A stretch of DNA of 35,366 nt from Desulfoscipio geothermicus DSM 3669 (GCF_900115975.1 NZ_FOYM01000035.1:1-35366); one strand, 5' to 3'; shown: positions 5,947-13,080, counted from the first letter of the stretch. Translations and numbers: made by a program. The notes: generated by a model not told the origin, from the sequence alone.

Positions 5947-8829
5947 TTATCCCCCTATCAGGCCTTTGTAGTCTTCCAAATTGTTAGTTAAAACAGTGTA
6001 CGCAATCAAAAGAGCAACAGCTGGATCTATGCGCTGGCGCTGGTTCTTGCCCTTCACCGGCCGGATGTTTTCGTTTTTATCAACCTCGACCGCCACGTTT
6101 GTAAGTGCCCATTTCACCAAGGGATTGTTGTTATAGTTAATGCCATTTGCGGCCAGGTCGGCCTTAAGCTCCTTCATCGGTGCCGAAAGGGTACGGGCAC
6201 CCATGATTACCGGAATGAGGTTCTCCTTATTCGTGTAACCAATTCGGTTCTCCATATCCTCTACCCACGCCGGGGAGTTCCAGCTATCGTAGCCGGACCA
6301 GTAGGCGATTATGCCGTATTCATCACGCATTTTTAGAAACCAGTCAGTGACGTATCGATAGTCGACCTTGTTGCCCGGGCACGGCGTAATCAGTCCTCGC
6401 TCAGCCCACTTATCATAGGGCACCTTATCCTCTTTACTGCGCTGCTCGATGGTGTCAGCCGGCATAAAACCCTGACCAACAAAATATTTTTGCTCGCTTC
6501 CCGGTTTCATTATTAGTATACCGGCAAAGGTCAGGTCGGTGGTGGCTCCCAAGTCAACCCCGCCAATGCCGTAGCAGTCGCGCAGTTCCTCGATGTCGAA
6601 TACTTCCTCGTTATTGGCTTCTTCGAAAGTTAGCCACTTATCTGCCGTTGTTTCACGGATATTAAAATCCTTTGTTAGCACCGTAGGTAAAAAGTTTTTA
6701 TCATGCTTTGCCCGCTCCACATTGGCCGCTAGTTCTTCATAAGACTTGATTGTGCCCAGTCCAGGGTTAGCCTTCTCCCATGCCCGGAAGTCGGTCCACT
6801 CGTTGCGATCATCAAGTTCGTAAATAAAAGCCAGGAATCTTTCGTCCTCGATAACGCCATCCAGGACCTTGCAGGCATAATCGTAAATGTCATCAAAAAT
6901 ACACTCCCGAACAAAGCCGGCTGTGGTTATCATGTCAAGTAGTGGTTGCTCTCTGGCGGCCATAGACTGCTTCATCACGTCATAGAGGTTGCGATCTTTT
7001 ATAGCGTGTAACTCGTCCATAACACAATAATGGGTATTCAAGCCATCTAGGCTGTTGCTGTCGCTGGCCAGGGGTTCAAATTTCGAGAATGTCACCGGGA
7101 AGTACAAGTCAGTCTTACGTTTCTTTATATGTTTTGAAAGCGCTGGCGATTGAGAAATCATATTAACGGCCTCGGTAAATACAATACGGGCCTGGTCCTT
7201 TTTTGTGGCCACCGAATAAACTTCGGCACCACCTTCGCCGTCGCCAATAAGCATATAATTACCGGTTGCTGCCTTCTCTGTGCTGTTATGCGTTACAGTC
7301 ATTCTCTTGCCAGCTAAATATAAATTGTCCGCATTATCCACACCAATGCACTTGGTCGGCACTGTGTCAACTTTTTTAATGTTCACAATGGATTTATTTG
7401 CCATTCTAGAACACAGTTTATCTTTTAGCCGATCAAGCTTTCTCTGAAGCTTAAAACAGGGGTTTGTTTTATCGCAATAAAAAAGGACTGAATAAACAGT
7501 CCCTGCGTCTTTTCCATTGCACTTTGCGGTTTTTTCTCTGATACTGTGCTTTATCCCCAAGCTTAAAAGCAATTCACTGAAGCCATCAATTATTACCTTA
7601 CTCTTTTGGACAAACTCACACTGGCCGCGTTTTTCAACATAACCGTCAGTGTCCATTAATCCCCTTAACAATTCCATCCGCTGGTCAACTGATGACATTA
7701 AATACATCTTAGGGATATGTTTATTGTTTAACAGATTCAATGCCCTTAAGTTGCCTTGAAGCGACAAATTTGTATATGGAGGTATTTCTAAACCATGCCT
7801 TCGGGCATAACCTGTCATTTTCTCACAAGCTAAACACTTATTGGTTTTATAATTAAAGTTCTCAGATTTAAGATGTCCTCTAATACAGTATTTGCTTTTG
7901 TCGTTTGTAATCGTTACGGTGCCTGCTTTTTTGTCGGTTTCTCTTTTTATTAAAACATATCCAGCTTTTTTTATTTCATCAAGTATTTGTGAATCTTGCC
8001 AATTAATTGTTATTCTACCGCTACAACTTGATCCGTCCCCTAACCAAACACCAAGAACATAGGGGTCTATAGGCAAATTAGCGCGCGGAAATTCTATAGC
8101 TTTATTTATTGGCACGCGGTATTTATATTCAATGCCTTTTCCATCTTTTCTCACCCTAGCAAAATCCTTTGCCATTTCCTCAGTAGTTATATTGAAATAG
8201 CCATTGCCTTCTCGGTAATCAGTTCGTTGTAATTTCCTTGTGCCTTTTAATTTGCGTTTAAGCATCCTTCTACTGTTCTTGGTTATTACAGTCCAGACGT
8301 GTTCTGCATCTGCGATTATTTTTTCGCCATCTTCAAATTCTACCTCATAGCATGTATGGTCATTAAAAATTTCAGAAGTAAATTTTATTCGAGCCGGCTT
8401 TCCATCTGCGCCGTAAATATAATCACCAACGTTTAACTCGCCCATAACTTTCCAGCCGTCAGGGGTTATAATTGGCGTATCAACGCTCAGGGCTTTACCA
8501 TTCTTCCGGGCGACACAAGTAAATACTTCCCGGCAACGCCTTACCCCTGTATCCTTATGAACAAATCCATAAACAGCCTGTATTTTAGCTTTCTGGAACA
8601 ATCCCAGTTCGACCGGCTTTCCAATCCACTTGCCCTTTGAGTGTTTGCAGAATTTCTCTATGAATTCAATCGGCTGGTTTGCCTTCTCCAAATCAAAAAC
8701 CCACGGATCACGTGGGTTGTTAAGTTCGTCAACAAGTTTTTGATATTGCTGAACCAGGCGCTTACAGGCGACTATTTCGCCGGACTGAATTTTATTCCAA
8801 TACTCGAGAATATAATTCGGCTGACTCAT
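5947..8829 (-). CDS. terL: Terminase large subunit containing an in-frame intein
   Basis: A 960-codon frame encoding the DNA-packaging ATPase/nuclease. Removing a 403-residue intein (residues 113-515) leaves 557 residues, normal for HK97-type TerL. The N-extein ends 'TCVARKNGK' and the C-extein resumes 'STEKAATGNYM', so the intein splits the Walker A motif between its Lys and Ser. Walker B is 'YCVMDELHAIKD' (D605/E606). The nuclease domain shows 'GGVDLGATTDLTFAG' and a late 'RIDPAVALLIAY' aspartate. ATPase activity therefore depends on splicing. The start ATG overlaps the terS stop (ATGA). The whole frame is open, so the precursor looks intact. Confidence 0.95.
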   Translation of the reverse strand: MSQPNYILEYWNKIQSGEIVACKRLVQQYQKLVDELNNPRDPWVFDLEKANQPIEFIEKFCKHSKGKWIGKPVELGLFQKAKIQAVYGFVHKDTGVRRCREVFTCVARKNGKALSVDTPIITPDGWKVMGELNVGDYIYGADGKPARIKFTSEIFNDHTCYEVEFEDGEKIIADAEHVWTVITKNSRRMLKRKLKGTRKLQRTDYREGNGYFNITTEEMAKDFARVRKDGKGIEYKYRVPINKAIEFPRANLPIDPYVLGVWLGDGSSCSGRITINWQDSQILDEIKKAGYVLIKRETDKKAGTVTITNDKSKYCIRGHLKSENFNYKTNKCLACEKMTGYARRHGLEIPPYTNLSLQGNLRALNLLNNKHIPKMYLMSSVDQRMELLRGLMDTDGYVEKRGQCEFVQKSKVIIDGFSELLLSLGIKHSIREKTAKCNGKDAGTVYSVLFYCDKTNPCFKLQRKLDRLKDKLCSRMANKSIVNIKKVDTVPTKCIGVDNADNLYLAGKRMTVTHNSTEKAATGNYMLIGDGEGGAEVYSVATKKDQARIVFTEAVNMISQSPALSKHIKKRKTDLYFPVTFSKFEPLASDSNSLDGLNTHYCVMDELHAIKDRNLYDVMKQSMAAREQPLLDMITTAGFVRECIFDDIYDYACKVLDGVIEDERFLAFIYELDDRNEWTDFRAWEKANPGLGTIKSYEELAANVERAKHDKNFLPTVLTKDFNIRETTADKWLTFEEANNEEVFDIEELRDCYGIGGVDLGATTDLTFAGILIMKPGSEQKYFVGQGFMPADTIEQRSKEDKVPYDKWAERGLITPCPGNKVDYRYVTDWFLKMRDEYGIIAYWSGYDSWNSPAWVEDMENRIGYTNKENLIPVIMGARTLSAPMKELKADLAANGINYNNNPLVKWALTNVAVEVDKNENIRPVKGKNQRQRIDPAVALLIAYTVLTNNLEDYKGLIGG
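7285..8493 (-). other. Class 3-type intein with LAGLIDADG homing endonuclease inside terL
   Basis: The intein is 403 residues. It begins with Ala ('ALSVDTPIITPDGWKVM'), which cannot do the usual N-terminal Cys/Ser chemistry, and ends 'MTVTHN' before a +1 Ser. Block B has 'ADAEHVW' (H65, W67), block F 'TKCIGVDN' (C382) and block G 'VTHN' (T401), which together form the W-C-T triplet that defines class 3 inteins. The endonuclease has two LAGLIDADG motifs, 'LGVWLGDG' (147-154) and 'RGLMDTDGY' (277-285). Between them lies a C-x3-H-x12-C-x2-C zinc-finger-like insertion (C203, H207, C220, C223). The coding DNA looks visibly more AT-rich than the flanking exteins. Boundaries were set by codon counting. 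Confidence 0.92.
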
Positions 8830-9191
8830 TTCCTCGCCTTCTTCACAAACTCCATCAGTTCATCAGCTTCCGTCTTAGGCTTGTCTTGCGGCAACAGATC
8901 AAGGATCTGTTTGCAGACAGTTGAATACCGTTGAATCATCGTGCTGTATGACTTGACGGCCGGGTGCTCACGGTTGTACTCGTAATCACCCTGGCGAAAT
9001 ATTTCCACCGGCCCCTCTCGGTCGATAATCTCCCGGAGCTCACCCAGGGTTGCACGCATGAAGGCGGCCTCCTGAATGAGACCCTCGGCGGCTCGTTTTT
9101 TATCGTCGGATAAGTTCTTCGTTATTCTTCTAAGTTTTAGCAACTCTTTCTTGATTGCTTTTTGTTTCGCTTCCTGCCTGGAAATCTCCAT
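8826..9191 (-). CDS. terS: Terminase small subunit (P27-like)
   Basis: A 121-residue DNA-recognition subunit of the packaging motor. I start at ATG 9191, six bases after AAGGTGGTG; a GTG at 9203 lies inside that site. It is Lys/Arg-rich and helical at the N-terminus ('SRQEAKQKAIKKELLKLRRI'). A central 'EAAFMRATLGELREIIDREG' and the 'HPAVKSYSTMIQRYSTVCKQI' stretch match the 'N-P-...-Y...-Y...L-L' pattern of P27-type small subunits. Its stop overlaps the terL start by four bases. Downstream terL and the upstream HNH gene support the assignment. Confidence 0.82.
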   Translation of the reverse strand: MEISRQEAKQKAIKKELLKLRRITKNLSDDKKRAAEGLIQEAAFMRATLGELREIIDREGPVEIFRQGDYEYNREHPAVKSYSTMIQRYSTVCKQILDLLPQDKPKTEADELMEFVKKARK

Positions 9192-9203
9192 GCGTTTCAC
9201 CAC

Positions 9204-9321
9204 CTTTTAGGGGGGTCATGTGCGATATTATTCCGAGGTTTTTGAAGGTCCCCAGCTCGGTCCCTTGATGCCTAACCAGATTTTCTGACCGGGGGGGTGG
9301 TAAATTCTAAAATTTTTAAGG
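9204..9321 (-). other. Candidate cos/packaging region
   Basis: A 118-bp non-coding gap between the HNH gene and terS, the place where cos sites lie in HK97-like phages that carry an HNH gene next to the terminase. It contains G-runs ('gggggg' near 9209 and 'cgggggggtgg' near 9290) and no ORF. No cohesive-end sequence can be defined from sequence alone, so this is a positional call. Confidence 0.3.
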
Positions 9322-9609
9322 TTAATCACTGACAACCAAGTCCCCATTCTCATCAAACCTCAATCCCTCTGCCGTACTCGCCCCACCATGTTCACGATTG
9401 TGGCAATTAAGGCAAAGATACTCCAGGTTATCCCAGTTCAGCGTTACGTCCGGGTTGTTGATATTCTCCGGCGTAAGCTTGATCTTGTGGTGCACAATAT
9501 GCCCTGGCCGCGGACACCGCTCACACAACCCGAACACACTGGCGATGTATGCCTCTCTGCATTTCAGCCAGGCCTTGCTTTTATAAAACTTCTTTGCAAA
9601 TGGCTTCAT
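9322..9609 (-). CDS. HNH endonuclease next to terminase
   Basis: 95 residues from ATG 9609. It opens 'MKPFAKKFYKSKAWLKCREA', the usual start of terminase-adjacent HNH proteins. The zinc/ββα core is 'CERCPRPGHIVHHKIKLTPEN' with the HH pair, then 'NWDNLEYLCLNCHNREHGG', giving two C-x2-C pairs and the final N/H. In cos-type phages this HNH protein acts with TerL in cutting cos DNA, so it is probably a packaging factor rather than a homing enzyme. It is the first late gene after the terminator at 9657. Confidence 0.88.
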   Translation of the reverse strand: MKPFAKKFYKSKAWLKCREAYIASVFGLCERCPRPGHIVHHKIKLTPENINNPDVTLNWDNLEYLCLNCHNREHGGASTAEGLRFDENGDLVVSD

Positions 9610-9656
9610 CGAAAAACACACCACCGGTGCGGCCGCTCAACACGACCCCAAATCAA

Positions 9657-9677
9657 AAGCCGCCCCCTGGGCGGCTT
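9657..9677 (-). terminator. Rho-independent terminator before the late genes
   Basis: Perfect 9-bp stem (aagccgccc / gggcggctt) with a 3-base loop. On the - strand it is followed by TTTTGATTT. It lies downstream of the ArpU-like gene and downstream of the candidate late promoter, so it could separate early from late transcription or be a site that late transcription must pass. Confidence 0.65.
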
Positions 9678-9689
9678 CCCTATGATACG

Positions 9690-9733
9690 ATAATACCACA
9701 CTTTCCCGGCAAAACAGTCTCAAAAAAGTCTCA
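9690..9733 (-). promoter_or_regulatory. Candidate late promoter with tandem 11-bp repeats
   Basis: On the - strand a -10 box TATTAT (9695-9690) has only a poor -35 (ACTGTT, 9718-9713). Two copies of TGAGACT (9733-9727 and 9722-9716) are spaced by exactly 11 bp, one helical turn, and overlap the -35 zone. A weak -35 with in-phase repeats is the layout of an activator-dependent promoter. The gene immediately upstream encodes an ArpU/RinA-like late regulator. The activator link is inference. Confidence 0.45.
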
Positions 9734-10216
9734 GCTCGCATTCCTGTGCGGAAACTGGCCCGGCAAACATTCATAAAAAGCCTCTACCACATAAATCCGC
9801 ATCCGGTAAAAAGTTGCCTTACTTACAAATAAATGGTTCTCCCATATCACCCGGTCCGGCTGCACTTTCTCCAGGTACTTCTTCCTTACCAGTTGAGCAT
9901 ACTGCGCATTTTCCTCCCGCAGCAGCTCCATCACCCGCCTAAAACACTGCAATTGTCTGAGCCGATCCTGGATGTCCTGCATAATCTCCGCCCGTCGAAC
10001 CGGGTATTCATCCATAAACTCAACCCACCTGGCCTGGCGGCTGTCCAGATTCCCGCCGGTTACAGGCGCGCCGCTTAGGTTACTCATCCACCGTGGCGGC
10101 GATGCGGCCTTGGTGTCTAGCTTCTCAAGCTCCATTTGTAAATTTTTGATAGCTATTTCAAGCCTGGGTATCGAGTAAAGCCACGCCTCGACCCGGCGGA
10201 AATCTTCAGCCTTCAT
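9731..10216 (-). CDS. ArpU/RinA-like late transcription regulator
   Basis: 161 residues from ATG 10216 (GGGAGGTGTTAAC leader). It is a helical, basic protein. A coiled region (residues 15-40, 'IAIKNLQMELEKLDTKA') leads to 'MQDIQDRLRQLQCFRRVMELL'. A sigma-region-4-like HTH near the C-terminus reads 'VSKATFYRMRIYVVEAFYE', preceded by 'RKKYLEKVQPDRVIWENHLF'. This arrangement and the position just before HNH/terS/terL are typical of ArpU/RinA-type activators of late operons. It probably acts on the promoter at 9690-9733. Family call moderate to high; target inferred. Confidence 0.72.
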   Translation of the reverse strand: MKAEDFRRVEAWLYSIPRLEIAIKNLQMELEKLDTKAASPPRWMSNLSGAPVTGGNLDSRQARWVEFMDEYPVRRAEIMQDIQDRLRQLQCFRRVMELLREENAQYAQLVRKKYLEKVQPDRVIWENHLFVSKATFYRMRIYVVEAFYECLPGQFPHRNAS

Positions 10217-10241
10217 GTTAACACCTCCCAAAGATTACATG

Positions 10242-10376
10242 CTAACCGCCTATCATTACCAGCATCTCATCCAGCCAACCGTACACCTTGAGCAGCATCG
10301 CCACAAAGATAATAGCCGCCACCAAATCGATTATCGCCGCCGTTCGCTCTATGTTTTTGGTTAGTTTATCATTCAA
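10242..10376 (-). CDS. Small single-pass membrane protein
   Basis: 44 residues from TTG 10376, preceded by AGGGGGT with 6-base spacing. It has a short polar N-terminus, then one hydrophobic segment ('AAIIDLVAAIIFVAMLLKVYGW', about residues 12-33) and a second partly hydrophobic end. The same frame stays open upstream to 10505 but looks non-coding there. It could be a holin-like or inner-membrane protein; no family is recognised. Confidence 0.5.
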   Translation of the reverse strand: MNDKLTKNIERTAAIIDLVAAIIFVAMLLKVYGWLDEMLVMIGG

Positions 10377-10470
10377 GTTGCTACCCCCTGTTTCTCTTCC
10401 GCTTGCCCGGGTGATCAGGCCCAGGCAAGCCCGGTGAAAGGTTCTTTCGCATTTTCTTTGGAATGTGACG

Positions 10471-10782
10471 TTACAAATATTCTTTTGGCACCTTTCGATA
10501 GTCAAATCCCAGGCACTCTTGAATTATCTCTACCAGTCCGCCTATATAATATCCTTGCGGGCAAAGGTCCTCACCGATTCGGTGGCAAGGCATGCAGGTA
10601 CGAAAGGTCTCAAGATGCCTGTCCCACTTGCCAACCACCAAGCGGTACCTTTGGCCCGGCTTGATTTCGCCGCCGCATTCAGTACACTTGTGCGCCTTTT
10701 TAGCAGTCAAAAAGTCCTCTCGGTAAAATTCTGGTGCTTCCGCATCGCACAAGTCCACGCTGCAATTGCAGGATATACTCAT
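10471..10782 (-). CDS. Zinc-ribbon hypothetical protein
   Basis: 103 residues. Cysteines cluster at the N-terminus ('SCNCSVDLCDAE'), in 'HKCTECGGEIKPGQRYRLV' (C-x2-C knuckle) and in 'FRTCMPCHRIGEDLC' (second C-x2-C), giving a treble-clef or paired-ribbon layout. Similar proteins are common in the early regions of Clostridia phages. No catalytic motif is seen. It may be a nucleic-acid or protein-binding adaptor; function unknown. Confidence 0.72.
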   Translation of the reverse strand: MSISCNCSVDLCDAEAPEFYREDFLTAKKAHKCTECGGEIKPGQRYRLVVGKWDRHLETFRTCMPCHRIGEDLCPQGYYIGGLVEIIQECLGFDYRKVPKEYL

Positions 10783-10853
10783 TATTTTTACCCCCTTGTC
10801 GCATAATTTAACTAATGCGTAATTCGATATACTGACTTCTCCACGGGGTTAGT

Positions 10854-11171
10854 TTATAACCCGTAATTCTCCCCAAAATCCTCTATGTGGTCATACATAA
10901 AATCAATTAACTCATCAAAGAAAATATCATCATCGTGCATCTTTATTATTGCTTCTTCAATTTCTTTTTGAGTGAATTTAACTAGCCCTCGATCTTGCAA
11001 GTGCTCAAAAACAAACCTTATTGTCTCTTTTACGGCGTTCCGTGTAGTAAGTTGGGGAGGTATTAGAGCTAGGCACACATTGCAACTACACCCGATACAA
11101 TCCATGCCTTTGTTTTGTCTAGCCATTTCTTCACATTTTTGGGCATCCTTTATTTGTTGTTCATTCATCAT
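10854..11171 (-). CDS. Hypothetical Cys-cluster protein
   Basis: 105 residues with a GGAG-type ribosome site. An N-terminal helix carries 'MDCIGCSCNVCLAL' (four cysteines within nine positions). A helical acidic C-terminal half follows ('FTQKEIEEAIIKMHDDDIFFDELIDFM'). Net acidic. The cysteine cluster could bind zinc or an Fe-S centre. No family recognised. Confidence 0.6.
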   Translation of the reverse strand: MMNEQQIKDAQKCEEMARQNKGMDCIGCSCNVCLALIPPQLTTRNAVKETIRFVFEHLQDRGLVKFTQKEIEEAIIKMHDDDIFFDELIDFMYDHIEDFGENYGL

Positions 11172-11230
11172 TTACATTCACTCCTTCACATTTTTTTTAG
11201 CTAGTGCACATTTTAAACAGAGTGTGTGCC

Positions 11231-11845
11231 TTACACCCTCCCCGTACTCCCAAACCCCTGGTTTCCACGCTCACTGCCGGCCAGCTCGTCCACCTCGACC
11301 AACTCCACCTCCGGTATCGGCGTGATGGTCAGCTGCGCGATTCGCTCGTACGGCTGCACCGTGTATGGCTCACCCGACAGGTTTACAAGCACAACACAAA
11401 TCTCCCCGGTATACCCGGCGTCCACCGTTCCGCCCGGGCAAAGTATCCCGGCGACATTCAGGCTGCTGCGCCCCCGAATGTCGCCGTAGTAGCCGGGCGG
11501 GATCGCCATGCATACGCCGGCGCCTATCTTGACCCGGCCGTCGGGTGGTAGTTTAATCGGCGCCGGTATATTCGCCCGTAGGTCAAACCCGGCATCGTGG
11601 ATGTATTTGCGGTACGGCCGGCAGTTGGGGTTTAATAATTTCACCTGAACTTGCATTTTTAACCTCCGCTCCAGCTTATCAATTACCCATAACGTATAGC
11701 GCAAGCCGTCCACCAATTCTTCCGCAAGATGATACAGGCGCTCAGTTATAGCTGCTGTACTCTGCTCCAGCGGATGCCCGTACTTGCTTTGTCCCTTCGC
11801 ATCCTGCTGGTCAAGCAAGGCATTTATCTGATCCCGGTAGTTCAT
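11231..11845 (-). CDS. dut: dUTPase with N-terminal helical (MazG-like) extension
   Basis: 204 residues. Residues 64-204 are a complete trimeric dUTPase, which hydrolyses dUTP to dUMP and keeps uracil out of phage DNA. All five motifs are present: DAGFDLRA (84-91), GRSSL (125-129), GTVDAGYTGEI (139-149), RIAQLTI (168-174) and RGNQGFGSTG (193-202). Residues 1-63 are an extra helical segment ('KYGHPLEQSTAAITERLYHL', then 'AEELVDGLRYTLWVIDKLE'), resembling part of MazG-like all-alpha NTP pyrophosphatases of phages. A strong internal ribosome site allows a separate 141-residue dUTPase from ATG 11656. The long start overlaps the upstream stop (ATGA). Confidence 0.9.
   Translation of the reverse strand: MNYRDQINALLDQQDAKGQSKYGHPLEQSTAAITERLYHLAEELVDGLRYTLWVIDKLERRLKMQVQVKLLNPNCRPYRKYIHDAGFDLRANIPAPIKLPPDGRVKIGAGVCMAIPPGYYGDIRGRSSLNVAGILCPGGTVDAGYTGEICVVLVNLSGEPYTVQPYERIAQLTITPIPEVELVEVDELAGSERGNQGFGSTGRV
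11654..11670 (-). promoter_or_regulatory. Internal ribosome binding site and start for stand-alone dUTPase
   Basis: GGAGCGGAGG precedes ATG 11656 with about 6 bases spacing, in the same frame as the long ORF. Initiation here gives a 141-residue protein, the normal dUTPase length. The gene may therefore make both a fused and a free form, or the upstream 63 codons may be the fused remnant of a formerly separate gene. Confidence 0.65.
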
Positions 11846-12135
11846 CCTACCGCCTCCTTTTCAGCCAACCCACTCCACTCATCAATAAACGTCATGACCA
11901 TCCAGCACGCCCCTTTAAGCCTTACCGCAGCCCATACGCCGGGATAAACCTCCAGCCACCCGGCGCTGGTCTTGTCCAGCCGCATACCCACCGCCAGCTG
12001 GGTGTTTATTTGCGCTTTAAGCCTTCGCAGTAATTTTTTACGGCTGGCCCGAAACTCTGACCGCTGGCAGAAGCGTTGCCAGGCGTGGTCTGATAACTCT
12101 ACCTGATAGGGCTTTGGTCTAAGCACCTTTGGCAT
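11842..12135 (-). CDS. Hypothetical protein (RelE/DUF4258-like fold possible)
   Basis: 97 residues from ATG 12135 behind GGTGGTGAT. It has 'VELSDHAWQRFCQRSEFRA' near the N-terminus, a basic helix ('ASRKKLLRRLKAQINTQL'), then alternating strands ending 'GACWMVMTFIDEW'. The 'S-x-H-A-x-x-R' opening recalls small RelE-superfamily/DUF4258 proteins, but there is no partner antitoxin gene and no clear active-site set, so no toxin role is claimed. It couples to the dUTPase gene by a 4-base overlap. Confidence 0.6.
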   Translation of the reverse strand: MPKVLRPKPYQVELSDHAWQRFCQRSEFRASRKKLLRRLKAQINTQLAVGMRLDKTSAGWLEVYPGVWAAVRLKGACWMVMTFIDEWSGLAEKEAVG

Positions 12136-12148
12136 ATCACCACCCCCG

Positions 12149-12508
12149 CTATTCAATTTTTGCCCCCTTTTTCAGGTTACACTCCGGACAAGATAACTCC
12201 AGGTTGTTTAAGTCCCATTCCGCCCCGCCTTCACTAATCGGCACTATATGATCAACGTGATAGCCGCCTTTTTTATTCGGCACCTCTTTGCCGCACTTCA
12301 TACAAATACCGCCATCACGCTCATAAATAACGCGCCGTACCCGTTGCCAATCCGTAACCATCTTAAAATCTCTCACACATCGCGGGCCACAAAATGTTTG
12401 CTTTGGAGGTGGTACTGGCTTCCCACACCAGCGACATAGGTTGTTGCCGTGTTCGTCCTTGCGGTACGGGAAGCGTTCCCAATTAGGTATTTTCTCTCTA
12501 CCCGACAC
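12149..12508 (-). CDS. HNH endonuclease
   Basis: 119 residues from GTG 12508, 10 bases after AGGAGG. An N-terminal zinc ribbon ('LCRWCGKPVPPPKQTFCGPRC') is followed by a classic HNH core. The core has 'RDGGICMKCGKEVPNKKGGYH', then the VDHIVPISEGG motif and 'LNNLELSCPECNLKKG'. It probably nicks or cuts double-stranded DNA. It may be a free-standing homing-type nuclease or an accessory nuclease. It lies within the early operon without disrupting neighbours. Confidence 0.9.
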   Translation of the reverse strand: MSGREKIPNWERFPYRKDEHGNNLCRWCGKPVPPPKQTFCGPRCVRDFKMVTDWQRVRRVIYERDGGICMKCGKEVPNKKGGYHVDHIVPISEGGAEWDLNNLELSCPECNLKKGAKIE

Positions 12509-12510
12509 GA

Positions 12511-12708
12511 TTAAACTTCCTCCTGATCTATTCGCTTCCTGATTCCCGCCGGCAGATGCGCCCGGGCCCTGGGTATGACCGTTTTACCGGTGCGTAGGCC
12601 GGCGGGTGGAAGCTGGGGCGCCAGGGCGGCCATGTGTTGCTCCCTGGCTTGCGCGGCCATTATTCGGGCTGCAGCGATACTGGCCCAAAACACTTTCCAA
12701 ATATCCAT
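12511..12708 (-). CDS. Small basic hypothetical protein
   Basis: 65 residues, ATG 12708 with an AGGAG site placed across the stop of the upstream gene. Ala-rich helical N-terminus ('DIWKVFWASIAAARIMAAQA') and a basic, proline-containing C-terminus. No family recognised. Tight packing (two bases to the HNH gene) supports it as a real gene. Confidence 0.5.
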   Translation of the reverse strand: MDIWKVFWASIAAARIMAAQAREQHMAALAPQLPPAGLRTGKTVIPRARAHLPAGIRKRIDQEEV

Positions 12709-12720
12709 AGGCTCACGCTC

Positions 12721-12999
12721 CTAACACTCAATCGGTTTAATAAGACTAAAACCGCTTTCGCTATGCCACCAATTTGCAAAGTCAAATCCCACCTGAGTCA
12801 AATCAAAAAGCAGTTGTCCCAATCCTTCAACCGAATTTAGGTTTATATAATTATCATCACAACCCAACTTTTTGAGCACATCCCTTGTCTCATCATCAAG
12901 AGGAACATAAACGTAATAGCAAATCTCGCCATCAGCATCATAGTCAACGACTTTTGGATGTAATGTGTTGATTAGGTCTACCTTTTCTTGGTCTGTCAT
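12721..12999 (-). CDS. Hypothetical acidic protein
   Basis: 92 residues, acidic, with aromatic patches ('GEICYYVYVPLDDETRDVL', then 'VGFDFANWWHSESGFSLI'). No cysteine pair, membrane span or recognisable motif. A ribosome site (GGAGCGG) precedes ATG 12999. An 81-bp non-coding gap with an inverted repeat separates it from the DUF1064 gene. Function unknown. Confidence 0.55.
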   Translation of the reverse strand: MTDQEKVDLINTLHPKVVDYDADGEICYYVYVPLDDETRDVLKKLGCDDNYINLNSVEGLGQLLFDLTQVGFDFANWWHSESGFSLIKPIEC

Positions 13000-13026
13000 T
13001 GTAACCGCTCCTTTCCTGACGGTCCA

Positions 13027-13080
13027 CTTGACAAAACCGCGTTACTTGAACGCATTACTTAACACGCAAGGCTTGTCAAG
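13027..13080. repeat. Inverted repeat in early-region gap
   Basis: cttgacaa (13027-13034) and ttgtcaag (13073-13080) are perfect 8-bp inverted copies flanking a 38-bp segment. That segment itself holds a small gcgtt/aacgc hairpin (13039-13053) and two similar 'ttactt' words. It lies between two genes, directly after the DUF1064 stop, and is one of the few gaps in this packed operon. It has no T-run, so it may be an RNA-processing or protein-binding site. Confidence 0.45.

Noticed and set aside
11842-12135. Possible RelE-like toxin of a toxin-antitoxin pair
   Set aside because: No adjacent antitoxin-like gene and no convincing active site; the neighbours are dUTPase and HNH genes.
13023-13060. 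TTGACA word that looks like a -35 box
   Set aside because: No acceptable -10 hexamer at 16-18 bases on either strand; better explained as part of the inverted repeat.
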